Below are positions 1-8,235 of a stretch of DNA of 64,000 bases, one piece after another (the first letter of the stretch is position 1; the number at the start of each line of letters is the position of its first letter). Source of the DNA: CAYWVR01 sp964461715. GTDB lineage: Bacteria; Planctomycetota; Phycisphaerae; FEN-1346. The stretch is taken from assembly GCA_964461715.1 (NCBI GenBank), contig CAYWVR010000005.1, forward strand, positions 68,843 to 132,842, written 5' to 3'. The notes beneath the pieces were generated by a model. It saw only the letters and a list, made by a program, of their open reading frames with translations. It ran no database searches and had not been told where the DNA came from. The translations under genes and the position numbers were made by a program.

Positions 1-641
1 CAGGCCGCCCCGAGGTCTCGCGCGTGCCGCTTATGCTCCTCGGCTCGCGTAAAGACGTAGACCTCCATGCCGCGGTGCCGGGCCGCCTGGAGGGTCACGT
101 GGGCCGAGGCGCCGAAACCGTAAATGCCTAGCCTGCCGCTACTTACGACGCGACTGCGGTCCAAGGCCCGGAGGCCGATGATGCCTGCGCAAAGGAGCGG
201 CGCGGCCTGTTCGTCCGGAAATCCGTCGGGCACCGCGTAGGCGAAATCGGCCGGGACGGTCAGGCATTCGGCGTAGCCGCCGTCGGCGTGAAGGCCCGTG
301 AAGCGGGCGTCGGGGCAGAGGTTCTCGTCCCCGCGGCGGCAGAACCGGCACGTGCCGCACGTCTCGTGGAGCCAGGCGACGCCCACGCGATCGCCCTTCT
401 TGATGCCGCCCACGCGGTTTCCGGTGGCCTCGACGGTCCCGACGACCTGGTGGCCGGGGACGATGGGCGTGCGGGGGAGGTCCAGGTCGCCCTCGGCCTC
501 ATGCAAATCCGTATGACACACGCCGCAGACGTGGACGCGTACGAGAATCTCCTGGGGGCCGGGCTCGGGCTTCGGGAGGTCCCGGAGGACGAGCGGCTCA
601 TCCTCGATGGGAGCCGGATTTTCCAGAACAAGGGCTCGCAC
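1..641 (-). CDS. Zinc-binding alcohol dehydrogenase, 3' end beyond window
   Basis: Medium-chain dehydrogenase that would oxidise alcohols or reduce aldehydes with NAD(P). Read on the minus strand from a GTG at 639-641; an in-frame TGA at 651-653 lies just upstream, so this is the first usable start. The N-terminal GroES-like domain carries CGVCHTD (catalytic zinc cysteine), GHQVVG, and the structural-zinc cysteine cluster CGTCRFCRRGDENLC. The Rossmann motif YGFGASAH follows near the window edge. This motif is typical of the roughly 325-residue 'zinc-binding alcohol dehydrogenase family' branch. About 213 residues are present; the C-terminus lies left of base 1. No clear Shine-Dalgarno is seen. 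The substrate cannot be told. Confidence 0.85.
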   Translation of the reverse strand, partial: MRALVLENPAPIEDEPLVLRDLPKPEPGPQEILVRVHVCGVCHTDLHEAEGDLDLPRTPIVPGHQVVGTVEATGNRVGGIKKGDRVGVAWLHETCGTCRFCRRGDENLCPDARFTGLHADGGYAECLTVPADFAYAVPDGFPDEQAAPLLCAGIIGLRALDRSRVVSSGRLGIYGFGASAHVTLQAARHRGMEVYVFTRAEEHKRHARDLGAA

Positions 642-758
642 GCGTGCGTCTCAGTAAGAGGTCGGGGAGCGTCCAACGCCGATTTTAGGGCCTTGAGGCC
701 GGTTTCGCAAGCGTTTGCACGGATGCCCGGGCGGGCGGTGGCGTCGAGAGATTATCAT

Positions 759-787
759 TTGACGGGGGCCGACGGGCGTCCTAGAAT
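759..787 (+). promoter_or_regulatory. Sigma70-type promoter for the tandem secreted-protein genes
   Basis: TTGACG (759-764), a 17-base spacer, then TAGAAT (782-787): five of six matches to each consensus box. It lies about 50 bases before the start at 836 and faces the right way. Assigned by eye only. Confidence 0.6.
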
Positions 788-835
788 GTTGAGAGCCGGT
801 CACGTTTTCCTATCCTGCTTGGAAGGGGGCATGCC

Positions 836-1828
836 ATGCGGCAGCCCGTTCTTGTTCTGACCACGCTGGTGGTCGCGTTGGGTTTCCTCGCGCCCGCGGC
901 CCGGGCCTTCACGTGGGACGACGCTCCGAAGGCGGAGCCCGAACCCGAGACGCAACCCGGGAAACCGCCAGAGGTTATCGATCCGAAGGTCCGGGAGCTG
1001 GAGGCGGCCCTGGAGGCGGGCGAGTTCGACAAGGTTATCAACGAGGGCATGGCCTTCGTCCGCGCCACCCGCAACGAGGACGCCAAGACGGCCGCTTTGA
1101 AGCTTGTCGCCGACGCCACCCGCGAAAAGGGCGACTGGCGGCAAGTGCATCCCGCCTATGCCCGTCTGCGGGACCGGTATCCGAAGGGATCGGACTGGTA
1201 TCTGCGTTACGATGCGGTCTGCGAAGTCGTCCGATCTGCCCCTGGAGGGGTCTACGGGGCCAAACCGGCCGAAGGCACCGCCCCGACGCTGGCCGACGAG
1301 GCGGTCCTCGCAAAGGCCCTCGAAGACCTCGCGGAGACGCGTGCGGCGAAGCTTAAGAGCCGCCATACGGCCCTCAAGCGTGCCCGCCGCCCGCAGGACG
1401 TCATCAGCCGGCTCTCGGAGCTTGCGGAGGGCTACAAGGCCGTCCGGGCCATCTCTCCGACCATCGCCGAGCCGGGCGAGCGCGAGGCCGCCACCGCGGC
1501 CGGCCAGCAACTTGCGTCCATGATGAAAACGGTCGGGAAGAAGCTGCAGATGAGCCTGGCCCAGATTCGCGAGTCGGTCCGTCTGGGCCGCATCAGCAAC
1601 CGCCTAAGGGCTGAAACCGCCCAATTGAAGGCCTTGGCCGAGGGCATGGCCGACGCCGAGGCGGCCTACCAGAAGGGCTTGGGGCAGCTTGGCGGCAAGG
1701 ATTGGGACGAGCGGGCCCAGCTTCGCAAGGAGAGCGAGGAGCGGCGGACGAAGTACCAGGACCTCTCGAAGGAGTTCTTCATCCCCGAGCCGGAAGATGA
1801 TGACGACGAGGATGACCGCCGGTGGTAG
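836..1828 (+). CDS. Secreted helical-repeat-like protein, paralogue of the next gene
   Basis: 330 residues, function unknown. The first 23 residues look like a Sec signal peptide (MRQPVLVLTTLVVALGFL, cleavage near ARA-F). The mature part opens with a short E/P-rich stretch, then becomes alpha-helical, with TPR-like phrasing such as EAALEAGEFDKVINEGMAF and KGDWRQVHPAYARLRDRYPK. It ends in a strongly acidic tail (EPEDDDDEDDRR). It is clearly homologous to the next gene: KGDWRQVHPAYARLRDRYPK aligns with KGNWKMALAAYTKVRNQFAK. A GGAAGGGGGC stretch before the ATG could serve as ribosome site. Probably a periplasmic or surface protein; no enzymatic motif is visible. Confidence 0.75.
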   Translation: MRQPVLVLTTLVVALGFLAPAARAFTWDDAPKAEPEPETQPGKPPEVIDPKVRELEAALEAGEFDKVINEGMAFVRATRNEDAKTAALKLVADATREKGDWRQVHPAYARLRDRYPKGSDWYLRYDAVCEVVRSAPGGVYGAKPAEGTAPTLADEAVLAKALEDLAETRAAKLKSRHTALKRARRPQDVISRLSELAEGYKAVRAISPTIAEPGEREAATAAGQQLASMMKTVGKKLQMSLAQIRESVRLGRISNRLRAETAQLKALAEGMADAEAAYQKGLGQLGGKDWDERAQLRKESEERRTKYQDLSKEFFIPEPEDDDDEDDRRW

Positions 1829-1907
1829 GCGGCCTGCGACGGCGCCTCCAGGGCCCCGAGAATCGGCCTGGAAGCCCGAGAACGCGTCTTTGTGCAGGGG
1901 GTGTGTC

Positions 1908-2933
1908 ATGAAGTCGACGGCGCTGGCATGGGCGATGGCGACGGTGATTCTGGCGACCGGGGCGGCCTTGGCGGGCGACGCGCCGGCCCCGTGGGGCCCG
2001 GACGGTCCCGTGAAGGAGGGCGACGCCGGGCGGGAAGGCGGCCCGGAAGGGGCCTCGCAGGGCGATGCCCCGGCCCTCAGCGAGGACATGGGCAAGGCTG
2101 CGGCCATCGAGGCCAAGCTCAAGGCCGGGGAGATTGACGCTGCCCTGGCCGAGGCCACAAGCCTCTACAAGACCACGAGCGATCCGATCGCCAAGAGCGA
2201 GGCCCTGCGGATTCTGGCCGAGGGCGTCCGCAAGAAAGGCAACTGGAAGATGGCCCTGGCGGCCTATACGAAGGTGCGGAACCAGTTTGCCAAAGATACG
2301 CCCGAGTACACCCGCTGGGACGCCTGCGTCGAGATTCTGAGGGCCAGCCCGGAGGGCATGTACGCCCCGCTGGCCAGGAAGCTGGGGGCCGAGGCCCAGG
2401 GCAAGACCCTGGCCGACGACCGGCTCATGGACGAGGCCCTGGTGGTCCTGGCGGAGCAGAAGACGGCCAAGTTGGCCCTACGCGTCCGGTCGATCCCCCG
2501 GGCCGGCAACCCGAAGGCCCTGATCGATGCCCTGGAGCCCATCATCGAGTGCTACCGGGAGGCCCGGGCCATCGCCCCGGCGTTCCCGCCGGAGGCGTCC
2601 CGGGAGGTGGCCAACGCCTCCGCCAAGCGGATGCAGGGCCTCGCGGACAAGGTCATGATGCCGCTGCGCGGTCGTCTGGAGGAGTTCCGGCCGAAGATGG
2701 AGCGGCCATGGTCGTTCACGAACAAGGAGAAGCAGGAGATCGGGAACACGAACCTTATGCTCCGCGAGCTGGCGGGCCTGGAGGCCCAGTTCCAGGACGC
2801 CCTCCAGCGTCTGACGAGCACGGACTGGGCCGAGCTGGAAGCCCTGAAGCGCGAGAGCAACGACCGGGCCGACGCCTACAACGGCTTGGCGGAGCAGTAT
2901 GTGGTTCCGGCGTACACCACGGACGTGTGGTAG
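1908..2933 (+). CDS. Secreted helical-repeat-like protein, tandem paralogue
   Basis: 341 residues counted from ATG 1908. This start is chosen because it begins a proper signal peptide (MKSTALAWAMATVILATGAALAG); the reading frame stays open upstream but that stretch is not protein-like. After a Gly/Pro/Glu-rich linker it shows the same architecture as the upstream gene: EIDAALAEATSLYK, KKGNWKMALAAYTKVRNQ, then TRWDACVEILRASPEGMYAP aligning with the upstream LRYDAVCEVVRSAPGGVYGA. It lacks the acidic tail. The 79-base gap and shared promoter suggest co-transcription, with termination at the hairpin at 2955. Function unknown. Confidence 0.75.
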   Translation: MKSTALAWAMATVILATGAALAGDAPAPWGPDGPVKEGDAGREGGPEGASQGDAPALSEDMGKAAAIEAKLKAGEIDAALAEATSLYKTTSDPIAKSEALRILAEGVRKKGNWKMALAAYTKVRNQFAKDTPEYTRWDACVEILRASPEGMYAPLARKLGAEAQGKTLADDRLMDEALVVLAEQKTAKLALRVRSIPRAGNPKALIDALEPIIECYREARAIAPAFPPEASREVANASAKRMQGLADKVMMPLRGRLEEFRPKMERPWSFTNKEKQEIGNTNLMLRELAGLEAQFQDALQRLTSTDWAELEALKRESNDRADAYNGLAEQYVVPAYTTDVW

Positions 2934-2954
2934 GGCGAACCCCAGGCACGCGAA

Positions 2955-2996
2955 GCGCGGCAGGCATGAGACGTCCTGCTGCGCTTTCTCTTTGTT
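2955..2996 (+). terminator. Intrinsic terminator after the paralogue pair
   Basis: GCGCGGCAGG (2955-2964) pairs with CCTGCTGCGC (2975-2984) through a 10-base-pair stem with one G.U and a 10-base loop. TTTCTCTTTGTT follows. It sits 22 bases past the stop codon at 2933. Confidence 0.7.
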
Positions 2997-3042
2997 CCGG
3001 ACGGGGTCCGAAACAGCGCTCTCGGGCCCTCCAGGCCGGTTT

Positions 3043-3825
3043 CTAGATGGTCATGGCCAGGAATCCGCCGTCGACCCTCACGAGGGCCCCCGTAACGAAG
3101 CCGGAGGCTTTCGGGCTGGCGAGCCAGATCACGGCCCCCAGAAGCTCCTCGGGCTCTCCGTAACGGTTCATGGGGGTGTGGGCCATGATCTGGGCCTCGC
3201 GTTCGGCCGTCAGGAGCTTGCGGTTCTGCTCGGCGGGGAAGAAGCCGGGGACCAGGGCGTTGACACGGACGTTCGCCTCGGCCCATTCGCGGGCGAGGAA
3301 CTGGGTGATCTGGTTCACGCCGCCCTTCGCGACGCCGTACGTGAAGACCTTGGACAGGGGCGGGCCGCTGGAGGCGCTGGAGATATTGATGATCGAGCCG
3401 AGTTTTCGTTCGACCATGCCCTGGCCGAAGACTTGGCAGGCGAGGAAGACGCCCTTGAGGTCGACGGCGATGAGCTTCTCCCATTCGCCCTCGGTGATCT
3501 CGAAGAAGGGGGTGGCGGAGTTAAGGCCGGGGGCGTTGATGAGGATGTCCGTGCCGCCCCACGCCTTGTCGATGGCGTCGGAGGCGGTCTGGAGATCGGT
3601 TTTCGAGCAGACGTCGGCCTTGAAGGCGAGCGCCGTGCCGCCCGCCTCGGCGATCTCGTCGGCCTTGGCTTGGGCGGCATCGGGGTTGAGGTCGAGGATG
3701 GCGACCTTGGCCCCGGCCTTGGCGAGGGCCGCGGACATGGCTCCGGCCAGGACCCCGCCTCCGCCGATCACCGCCGCCCTCAGGTCCTCCAGGCCGAACA
3801 TCCCTGTCAGATACGCCTGATCCAT
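3043..3825 (-). CDS. SDR dehydrogenase, D-mannonate (fructuronate) oxidoreductase-like
   Basis: 260-residue NAD(P)-dependent short-chain dehydrogenase. Nucleotide site GGGGVLAGAM (residues about 17-26), then LINAPG, INISSASSG with the catalytic Ser, and YGVAK with the catalytic Tyr/Lys. The PGFFPAEQNRKLLT segment and the GGGGVL-type glycine motif are what I recall from the SDR group annotated as mannonate oxidoreductase, so a role in uronate breakdown is likely but unproven. ATG 3825 is preceded by AGGAAG seven bases upstream, which sets the start. Transcribed divergently from the DUF1080 gene, from the promoter at 3875-3902. Confidence 0.85.
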   Translation of the reverse strand: MDQAYLTGMFGLEDLRAAVIGGGGVLAGAMSAALAKAGAKVAILDLNPDAAQAKADEIAEAGGTALAFKADVCSKTDLQTASDAIDKAWGGTDILINAPGLNSATPFFEITEGEWEKLIAVDLKGVFLACQVFGQGMVERKLGSIINISSASSGPPLSKVFTYGVAKGGVNQITQFLAREWAEANVRVNALVPGFFPAEQNRKLLTAEREAQIMAHTPMNRYGEPEELLGAVIWLASPKASGFVTGALVRVDGGFLAMTI

Positions 3826-3874
3826 CGTGTGCTTCCTTTCCCGCCGGGTTCCGTGGGTAGCTGCGAAGGGCGAC

Positions 3875-3902
3875 ATGATACCGCGCGGGGTGGAGGGTTC
3901 AA
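3875..3902 (-). promoter_or_regulatory. Sigma70-type promoter for the SDR gene
   Basis: On the minus strand TTGAAC, 16 bases, TATCAT (4/6 and 5/6). It lies 50 bases upstream of ATG 3825 in the divergent intergenic region. By eye only. Confidence 0.45.
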
Positions 3903-4016
3903 GCGATTTGCCCTGAATGGGCCCATTCTCGGTTGCAGCACGGGGGGCGGGAGGGTAGGCTGGTTTCCATCCTGCCGCGCGGCGATGCCGCGGTGCGGCC
4001 GAGGTGGAGGGTGGCC

Positions 4017-5321
4017 ATGATCCGTGCATTTCCGCTCGCGTTTGCCGCGCTGCTTATGGTGGTCCCGGCCGCCGGGGGTGCCGAGGGACCGACGCCCCCC
4101 CGCATGCCCGCCGACGACGAGGAGGGTTTCGTCTCCCTTTTCAACGGCACCGACCTCGAAGGCTGGGACGGGAACCCCGACCTTTGGTCCGTCAAGGACG
4201 GGGTCATCCACGGCGAGACGACGCCGGAGAAGCCCACCAAGGGCAACACCTTCCTCATCTGGCGGGGCGGGGAGCCGAAGAATTTTGTCCTGAAGATCGA
4301 ATTCCGCATCGAAAACGGCAATTCCGGCATCCAGTATCGCTCCAGGGAGGTCGCGAAGTGGGTTATCTCCGGCTACCAGGCCGAGGTCGAGAACAAGCCC
4401 GGCAAGGTCGGCTTTCTCTACCACGAGAAGGGTCGGGGCTGGCTCGTCAACGTCGGAGACGTCGTCGTCATCGACCCCGAGGGCAAGAAGCACACGGTCA
4501 GCAAGGTTGCTGACACGAAGAATCTCGTCGACCGGGGCTACTACAAAGAGAAGGACTGGAACGAGTACACGATCATCTGCCGCGGCAACCACGTGGTGCA
4601 CCTCCTGAACGGGTATCAGACGGTGGAATTGATCGACCAGGACAAGAAGGGGCGGTGTATGGAGGGCCTGCTGGCCCTTCAGATTCACGCCGGGCCGCCC
4701 ATGGTCGTCGAGTTCCGCGACATTCGCCTGAAGACCCTCCCGGACCACTTCGGCGAAGCCCGGATGCTCTTTAACGGCGAAGACCTCTCCGGCTGGATGC
4801 CCATGAGCGAGGCGGTCGCCGACACGTTCGGCGTGGCCGACGGCGTCATCACGAACACGGGCAAGCCGTCCGGGTACCTCCGGACGGAGGAAACGTTCAC
4901 CTCGTACGCCCTGCGGCTGCAACTGAAGCACGAGAAAGCGGGGAATTCGGGGATTCTCTTGCGGATTCAGCCGCCCGAGAAGGTCTGGCCGAAGAGCATC
5001 GAGGCCCAAGGCCAGAAGGACAACCTCGGCGACATCTGGAACATCGATCAGTTCCCCATGAAGGTCGACGCCGACCGCACCAAGGGTCGCCGCACCGTCA
5101 AGCTCCACCCCTCGAACGAGTTCGCCGTGGGCCAATGGAACCGTTACGACATCACCCTCTCGGGCGGCGACCTGGTGATCCGGGCCAACGGCCTCATCCA
5201 GAACACGGCCACCGAGGTCGAGACGATTCCCGGCTGGATCGGGCTCCAGAGCGAAGGAACGCCCCTCCGGTTTCGCAACGTCGTCCTCATTCCCATTGAC
5301 GCGGCCGGGGGCGGGGAGTAA
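4017..5321 (+). CDS. Secreted protein with two DUF1080 (3-keto-disaccharide hydrolase) domains
   Basis: 434 residues. Signal peptide at residues 1-22 (MIRAFPLAFAALLMVVPAAG). Two tandem copies of the DUF1080 fold follow. The first opens with FVSLFNGTDLEGWDG (about 38-52) and includes NSGIQYRS. The second opens with MLFNGEDLSGWMP (about 250-262) and includes NSGILLRIQ. This domain has a concanavalin-like beta-sandwich, and some members hydrolyse 3-keto-disaccharides; many others are uncharacterised and are greatly expanded in Planctomycetota. A GGAGG lies just before ATG 4017. It precedes the glycine cleavage operon by 60 bases, but the functions look unrelated. Confidence 0.85.
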   Translation: MIRAFPLAFAALLMVVPAAGGAEGPTPPRMPADDEEGFVSLFNGTDLEGWDGNPDLWSVKDGVIHGETTPEKPTKGNTFLIWRGGEPKNFVLKIEFRIENGNSGIQYRSREVAKWVISGYQAEVENKPGKVGFLYHEKGRGWLVNVGDVVVIDPEGKKHTVSKVADTKNLVDRGYYKEKDWNEYTIICRGNHVVHLLNGYQTVELIDQDKKGRCMEGLLALQIHAGPPMVVEFRDIRLKTLPDHFGEARMLFNGEDLSGWMPMSEAVADTFGVADGVITNTGKPSGYLRTEETFTSYALRLQLKHEKAGNSGILLRIQPPEKVWPKSIEAQGQKDNLGDIWNIDQFPMKVDADRTKGRRTVKLHPSNEFAVGQWNRYDITLSGGDLVIRANGLIQNTATEVETIPGWIGLQSEGTPLRFRNVVLIPIDAAGGGE

Positions 5322-5381
5322 AAGGGTCGGCTTGCGGCGTGCGGCCTTGCCATCCATCGCGTGCCGGCTAAGGAGGATCCG

Positions 5382-6524
5382 GTGCCCTCAACGGTCACCC
5401 CGAGTTGTGCCCTTAAGCGAACGCCCCTCTACGAGCAGCATGTGAAGCGCGGTGGGCGGATGGTCGAGTTCCACGGCTGGCTGCTGCCCGTCCAGTACGA
5501 GCCGGGCATCCTGGCCGAGCACCGCCACACCCGCACCGCCGCCAGCGTCTTCGACACCAGCTACATGGGCCAGTTCGCCGTCCGGGGCCAGGATGCCGCC
5601 CGGGAGCTCGCCCGGCTCCTCACGCGGGACCCGCGGGGCCTCGAAGTGGGGCGGGCCTTTTACACTCACATGCTGAACGAGAACGGCGGCATTATCGACG
5701 ACACCATCCTGATGCGCCTCGGGCCCAGCGATTTCCTCCTCGTCACGAACGCCGGGCCCCGCAAACGAGATTTCGCCTGGCTCCGCAACCATCTCTACGG
5801 CAAGGTCGAGCTGATCGAGGAATCGAACGGGTGCGGCAAGATCGACGTCCAGGGTCCCCGGTCGGCCGAAATCCTGGCCCCGCTGCTCGATTTCGACCTG
5901 GCGGCGGTCCCGTACTTCGGCGTCCGCCGGGCCTCCCTCTGTGAGGCCGAATGCGTCGTCAGCCGCACCGGCTACACCGGCGAGCTGGGCTACGAGTTGA
6001 TGATCCCGAACCCCAACCTCGTGGCCGTCTACGAGATGATCATGGAGGCCGAGGGGGTGCTGCCGGCGGGGCTGGGGGCCCGGGACTCGCTCCGCCTCGA
6101 AATGAGCTACCCCTTGCACGGCCAGGACATCCACCCCGACGCCGACCCCCTGGAGGCCGATCTGGAGCGTTTCATCAGCCTCGATCACGATTACGTGGGG
6201 GCCGCCACCCTACGCGACCGCCTGGCCGAGGGCCTCAAGCGGCGTCTGGTGGCCTTTCAGGCCGAATCCCGCCGTAGAACCCACACCGGCGACCCCATTT
6301 TCGCCGACGAAAAACGCGTCGGCGAGGTGACGAGCGGCGGGTTCTCGCCCACTCTTGAGGCCTCCAGCGGCCTCGGTTACGTGGCCATCGAGCACGCTGA
6401 GCCGGGCACGGCCCTCACGGTCCGCACGGAGCGGGCCGACGTACCCGTTACCGTCCACGCCAAACCGCTCTACACGGGCGGCACGGCCCGCACCGCCCAC
6501 CCCCCCACGGAGGCCCGCCGATGA
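5382..6524 (+). CDS. gcvT: Aminomethyltransferase, glycine cleavage T protein
   Basis: 380 residues. Transfers the aminomethyl carbon from lipoylated H protein to tetrahydrofolate, releasing ammonia. Hallmarks: TPLYEQHV and EFHGWLLPVQY near the N-terminus, SYMGQFAVRG, RTGYTGELGYEL, and ARDSLRLEMSYPLHGQD in the folate-binding core; the C-terminal barrel has VGEVTSGGFSPTLE. GTG 5382 is chosen because AGGAGG (5371-5376) sits five bases upstream; an in-frame GTG at 5361 lies before that site and is less likely. First gene of a four-gene operon; its stop overlaps gcvH in ATGA. There is no glycine riboswitch in the 60-base upstream gap. Confidence 0.95.
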   Translation: MPSTVTPSCALKRTPLYEQHVKRGGRMVEFHGWLLPVQYEPGILAEHRHTRTAASVFDTSYMGQFAVRGQDAARELARLLTRDPRGLEVGRAFYTHMLNENGGIIDDTILMRLGPSDFLLVTNAGPRKRDFAWLRNHLYGKVELIEESNGCGKIDVQGPRSAEILAPLLDFDLAAVPYFGVRRASLCEAECVVSRTGYTGELGYELMIPNPNLVAVYEMIMEAEGVLPAGLGARDSLRLEMSYPLHGQDIHPDADPLEADLERFISLDHDYVGAATLRDRLAEGLKRRLVAFQAESRRRTHTGDPIFADEKRVGEVTSGGFSPTLEASSGLGYVAIEHAEPGTALTVRTERADVPVTVHAKPLYTGGTARTAHPPTEARR

Positions 6525-6904
6525 TCCCTGACGGACTCTACTACACTCAGGAGCACGAGTGGCTGAAGGTCGAGGACGGCGCCGGCACGGTCGGCATCAC
6601 CGACCATGCCCAGCAAGCTCTCGGCGACCTCACGTTCGTCGAGCTGCCCGAGGTCGGCCGCGAGGTCACTCAGGGCGGCGAAACATGTGCCCTGGAGTCC
6701 TGCAAGGCCGCCGCCGACGTTTACGCCCCCGCCTCCGGCACGATCACGGCCGTCAACGAGGCCCTGGCCGATGCCCCCGGAACGATCAACAAGGCCCCCT
6801 ACGGCGAGGGCTGGATCTACAAGCTCGACCTCCGCGACGCCGACGAGCTCGACAGTCTCATGGACGCCGCCGCCTACCGCAGGCTCATCGGCGAGAAGGC
6901 CTGA
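6521..6904 (+). CDS. gcvH: Glycine cleavage system H protein
   Basis: 127 residues, the normal length. Small lipoyl carrier shuttling the aminomethyl group between P, T and L proteins. YYTQEHEWLK and VGITDHAQQALGDLTFVELP open the fold; ESCKAAADVYAP carries the lipoyl-attachment lysine at K62; NKAPYGEGWIYKL closes it. Translationally coupled to gcvT by a four-base ATGA overlap. No lipoyl synthase or ligase gene is in this window. Confidence 0.96.
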   Translation: MIPDGLYYTQEHEWLKVEDGAGTVGITDHAQQALGDLTFVELPEVGREVTQGGETCALESCKAAADVYAPASGTITAVNEALADAPGTINKAPYGEGWIYKLDLRDADELDSLMDAAAYRRLIGEKA

Positions 6905-6906
6905 GG

Positions 6907-8235
6907 ATGCCCTTCGTCCCCCACACCGACGCCCAGCGGCAGGCCATGTTCGAGGCCGTCGGCATGACCGCCGACGAACTCTTCGCCTCCATCCCCGAGA
7001 CCGTCCGCGACCCCGATCTCGACCTCCCAGAGGGGGAATCGGAGGCGGCCGTGCGGCGGGGCCTGGCCGAGCTGGCCGCCACGAACGACGTCTGTCTGAC
7101 CGGCTTCCTTGGCGGCGGGTTCTACGACCACGACACCCCGGCGGCGGTCGACGCGATTCTCATGCGAAGCGAGTTCTACACCGCCTACACGCCCTATCAG
7201 CCGGAAGTCTCCCAGGGCACTCTCCAGGCCATCTACGAGTGGCAGTCCGCCGTTTGCCGCCTCACGGGCATGGACGTTGCCAACGCCTCACTCTACGACG
7301 GCGGCACGGCGGTCTACGAGGCCGGGATGATGGCCCTGCGGGCCACGCGGCGGGCGAAACTGGTCGTCTGCGAGAGCGTCTCGCCCATCTACCGGCGGAT
7401 GCTCCGGACGCACCTCAGGCACCATAGCGTCCAGCTGGTCGAGACGCCGCACGCCGAGGGCGGGACCGACCGGGCGGCCTTGGCCCTGGCCCTCCCCGGC
7501 GCCGCCGCCGTCATCGTCCAGAACCCCAACTTCTTCGGGGCCGTCGAGGGTTTCGCGGATTTGGCGGAGGCGGCCCACGAGACCGGGGCCCTGCTCATCG
7601 TGGCCGCGAATCCGGTCAGCTTGGGCCTGCTCAGGCCACCCGGGGCGATGGGGGCCGATATCGCCTGCGGCGAGGGGCAGAGCCTGGGCCTGCCGCTCTC
7701 GTTCGGGGGACCGTATCTCGGGTACCTGGCCGCGCGTGAGACGCTGATGCGGAAGATGCCCGGCCGCATCGCGGGCCGGACCGTCGACGCCGAAGGGCGG
7801 GAGGGCTTTGTCCTGACCCTCCAGGCCCGCGAGCAGCACATTCGCCGCGAGAAAGCCGCCTCCAACATCTGCACCAACCAGAACTTATGTGCCCTCGGGG
7901 CCCTCGTGTACCTCTCGCTGCTCGGCAAGCAAGGCCTGCGCGAGGTGGCCGAGCGCTCCGCCGCCAAGGCCGCCTACGCCCGCGAGCGGCTGACGGCCGT
8001 TCGGGGCGTGTCCGCTGCGTTTCCGGAGCGCCCCTCCTTCAACGAGTTCGCCCTCCGCTTGGGCCGGGACGCCCGGGAGGTGGCCCGGGCGATGCTCGAT
8101 CAGCGGTTTGCCGCCGGGCTGCCGCTGGGGACGTGGTATCCGGACCTGGAGGACGGGCTGCTGGTGGCCGTGACGGAGAAGCGGACGCGCGGCGAGATCG
8201 ACGCCCTTGCCGATGCCCTGGAGGCCGTGCTTTGA
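6907..8235 (+). CDS. gcvPA: Glycine dehydrogenase (decarboxylating) subunit 1
   Basis: 442 residues, the N-terminal half of the split P protein. Begins MPFVPHTDAQRQAMFE, with YTPYQPEVSQGTLQ, NASLYDGGTA and REKAASNICTNQNLCAL, all characteristic of the alpha subunit. It forms an alpha2-beta2 PLP enzyme with GcvPB, decarboxylating glycine onto the lipoyl arm of GcvH. It starts two bases after the gcvH stop. The PLP lysine is in the partner subunit, as expected. The two-subunit form is common in thermophiles, Gram-positives and planctomycetes. Confidence 0.95.
   Translation: MPFVPHTDAQRQAMFEAVGMTADELFASIPETVRDPDLDLPEGESEAAVRRGLAELAATNDVCLTGFLGGGFYDHDTPAAVDAILMRSEFYTAYTPYQPEVSQGTLQAIYEWQSAVCRLTGMDVANASLYDGGTAVYEAGMMALRATRRAKLVVCESVSPIYRRMLRTHLRHHSVQLVETPHAEGGTDRAALALALPGAAAVIVQNPNFFGAVEGFADLAEAAHETGALLIVAANPVSLGLLRPPGAMGADIACGEGQSLGLPLSFGGPYLGYLAARETLMRKMPGRIAGRTVDAEGREGFVLTLQAREQHIRREKAASNICTNQNLCALGALVYLSLLGKQGLREVAERSAAKAAYARERLTAVRGVSAAFPERPSFNEFALRLGRDAREVARAMLDQRFAAGLPLGTWYPDLEDGLLVAVTEKRTRGEIDALADALEAVL

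Noticed and set aside
5322..5381. Glycine riboswitch upstream of gcvT
   Set aside because: Only 60 bases separate the genes, and neither aptamer motif can be seen.
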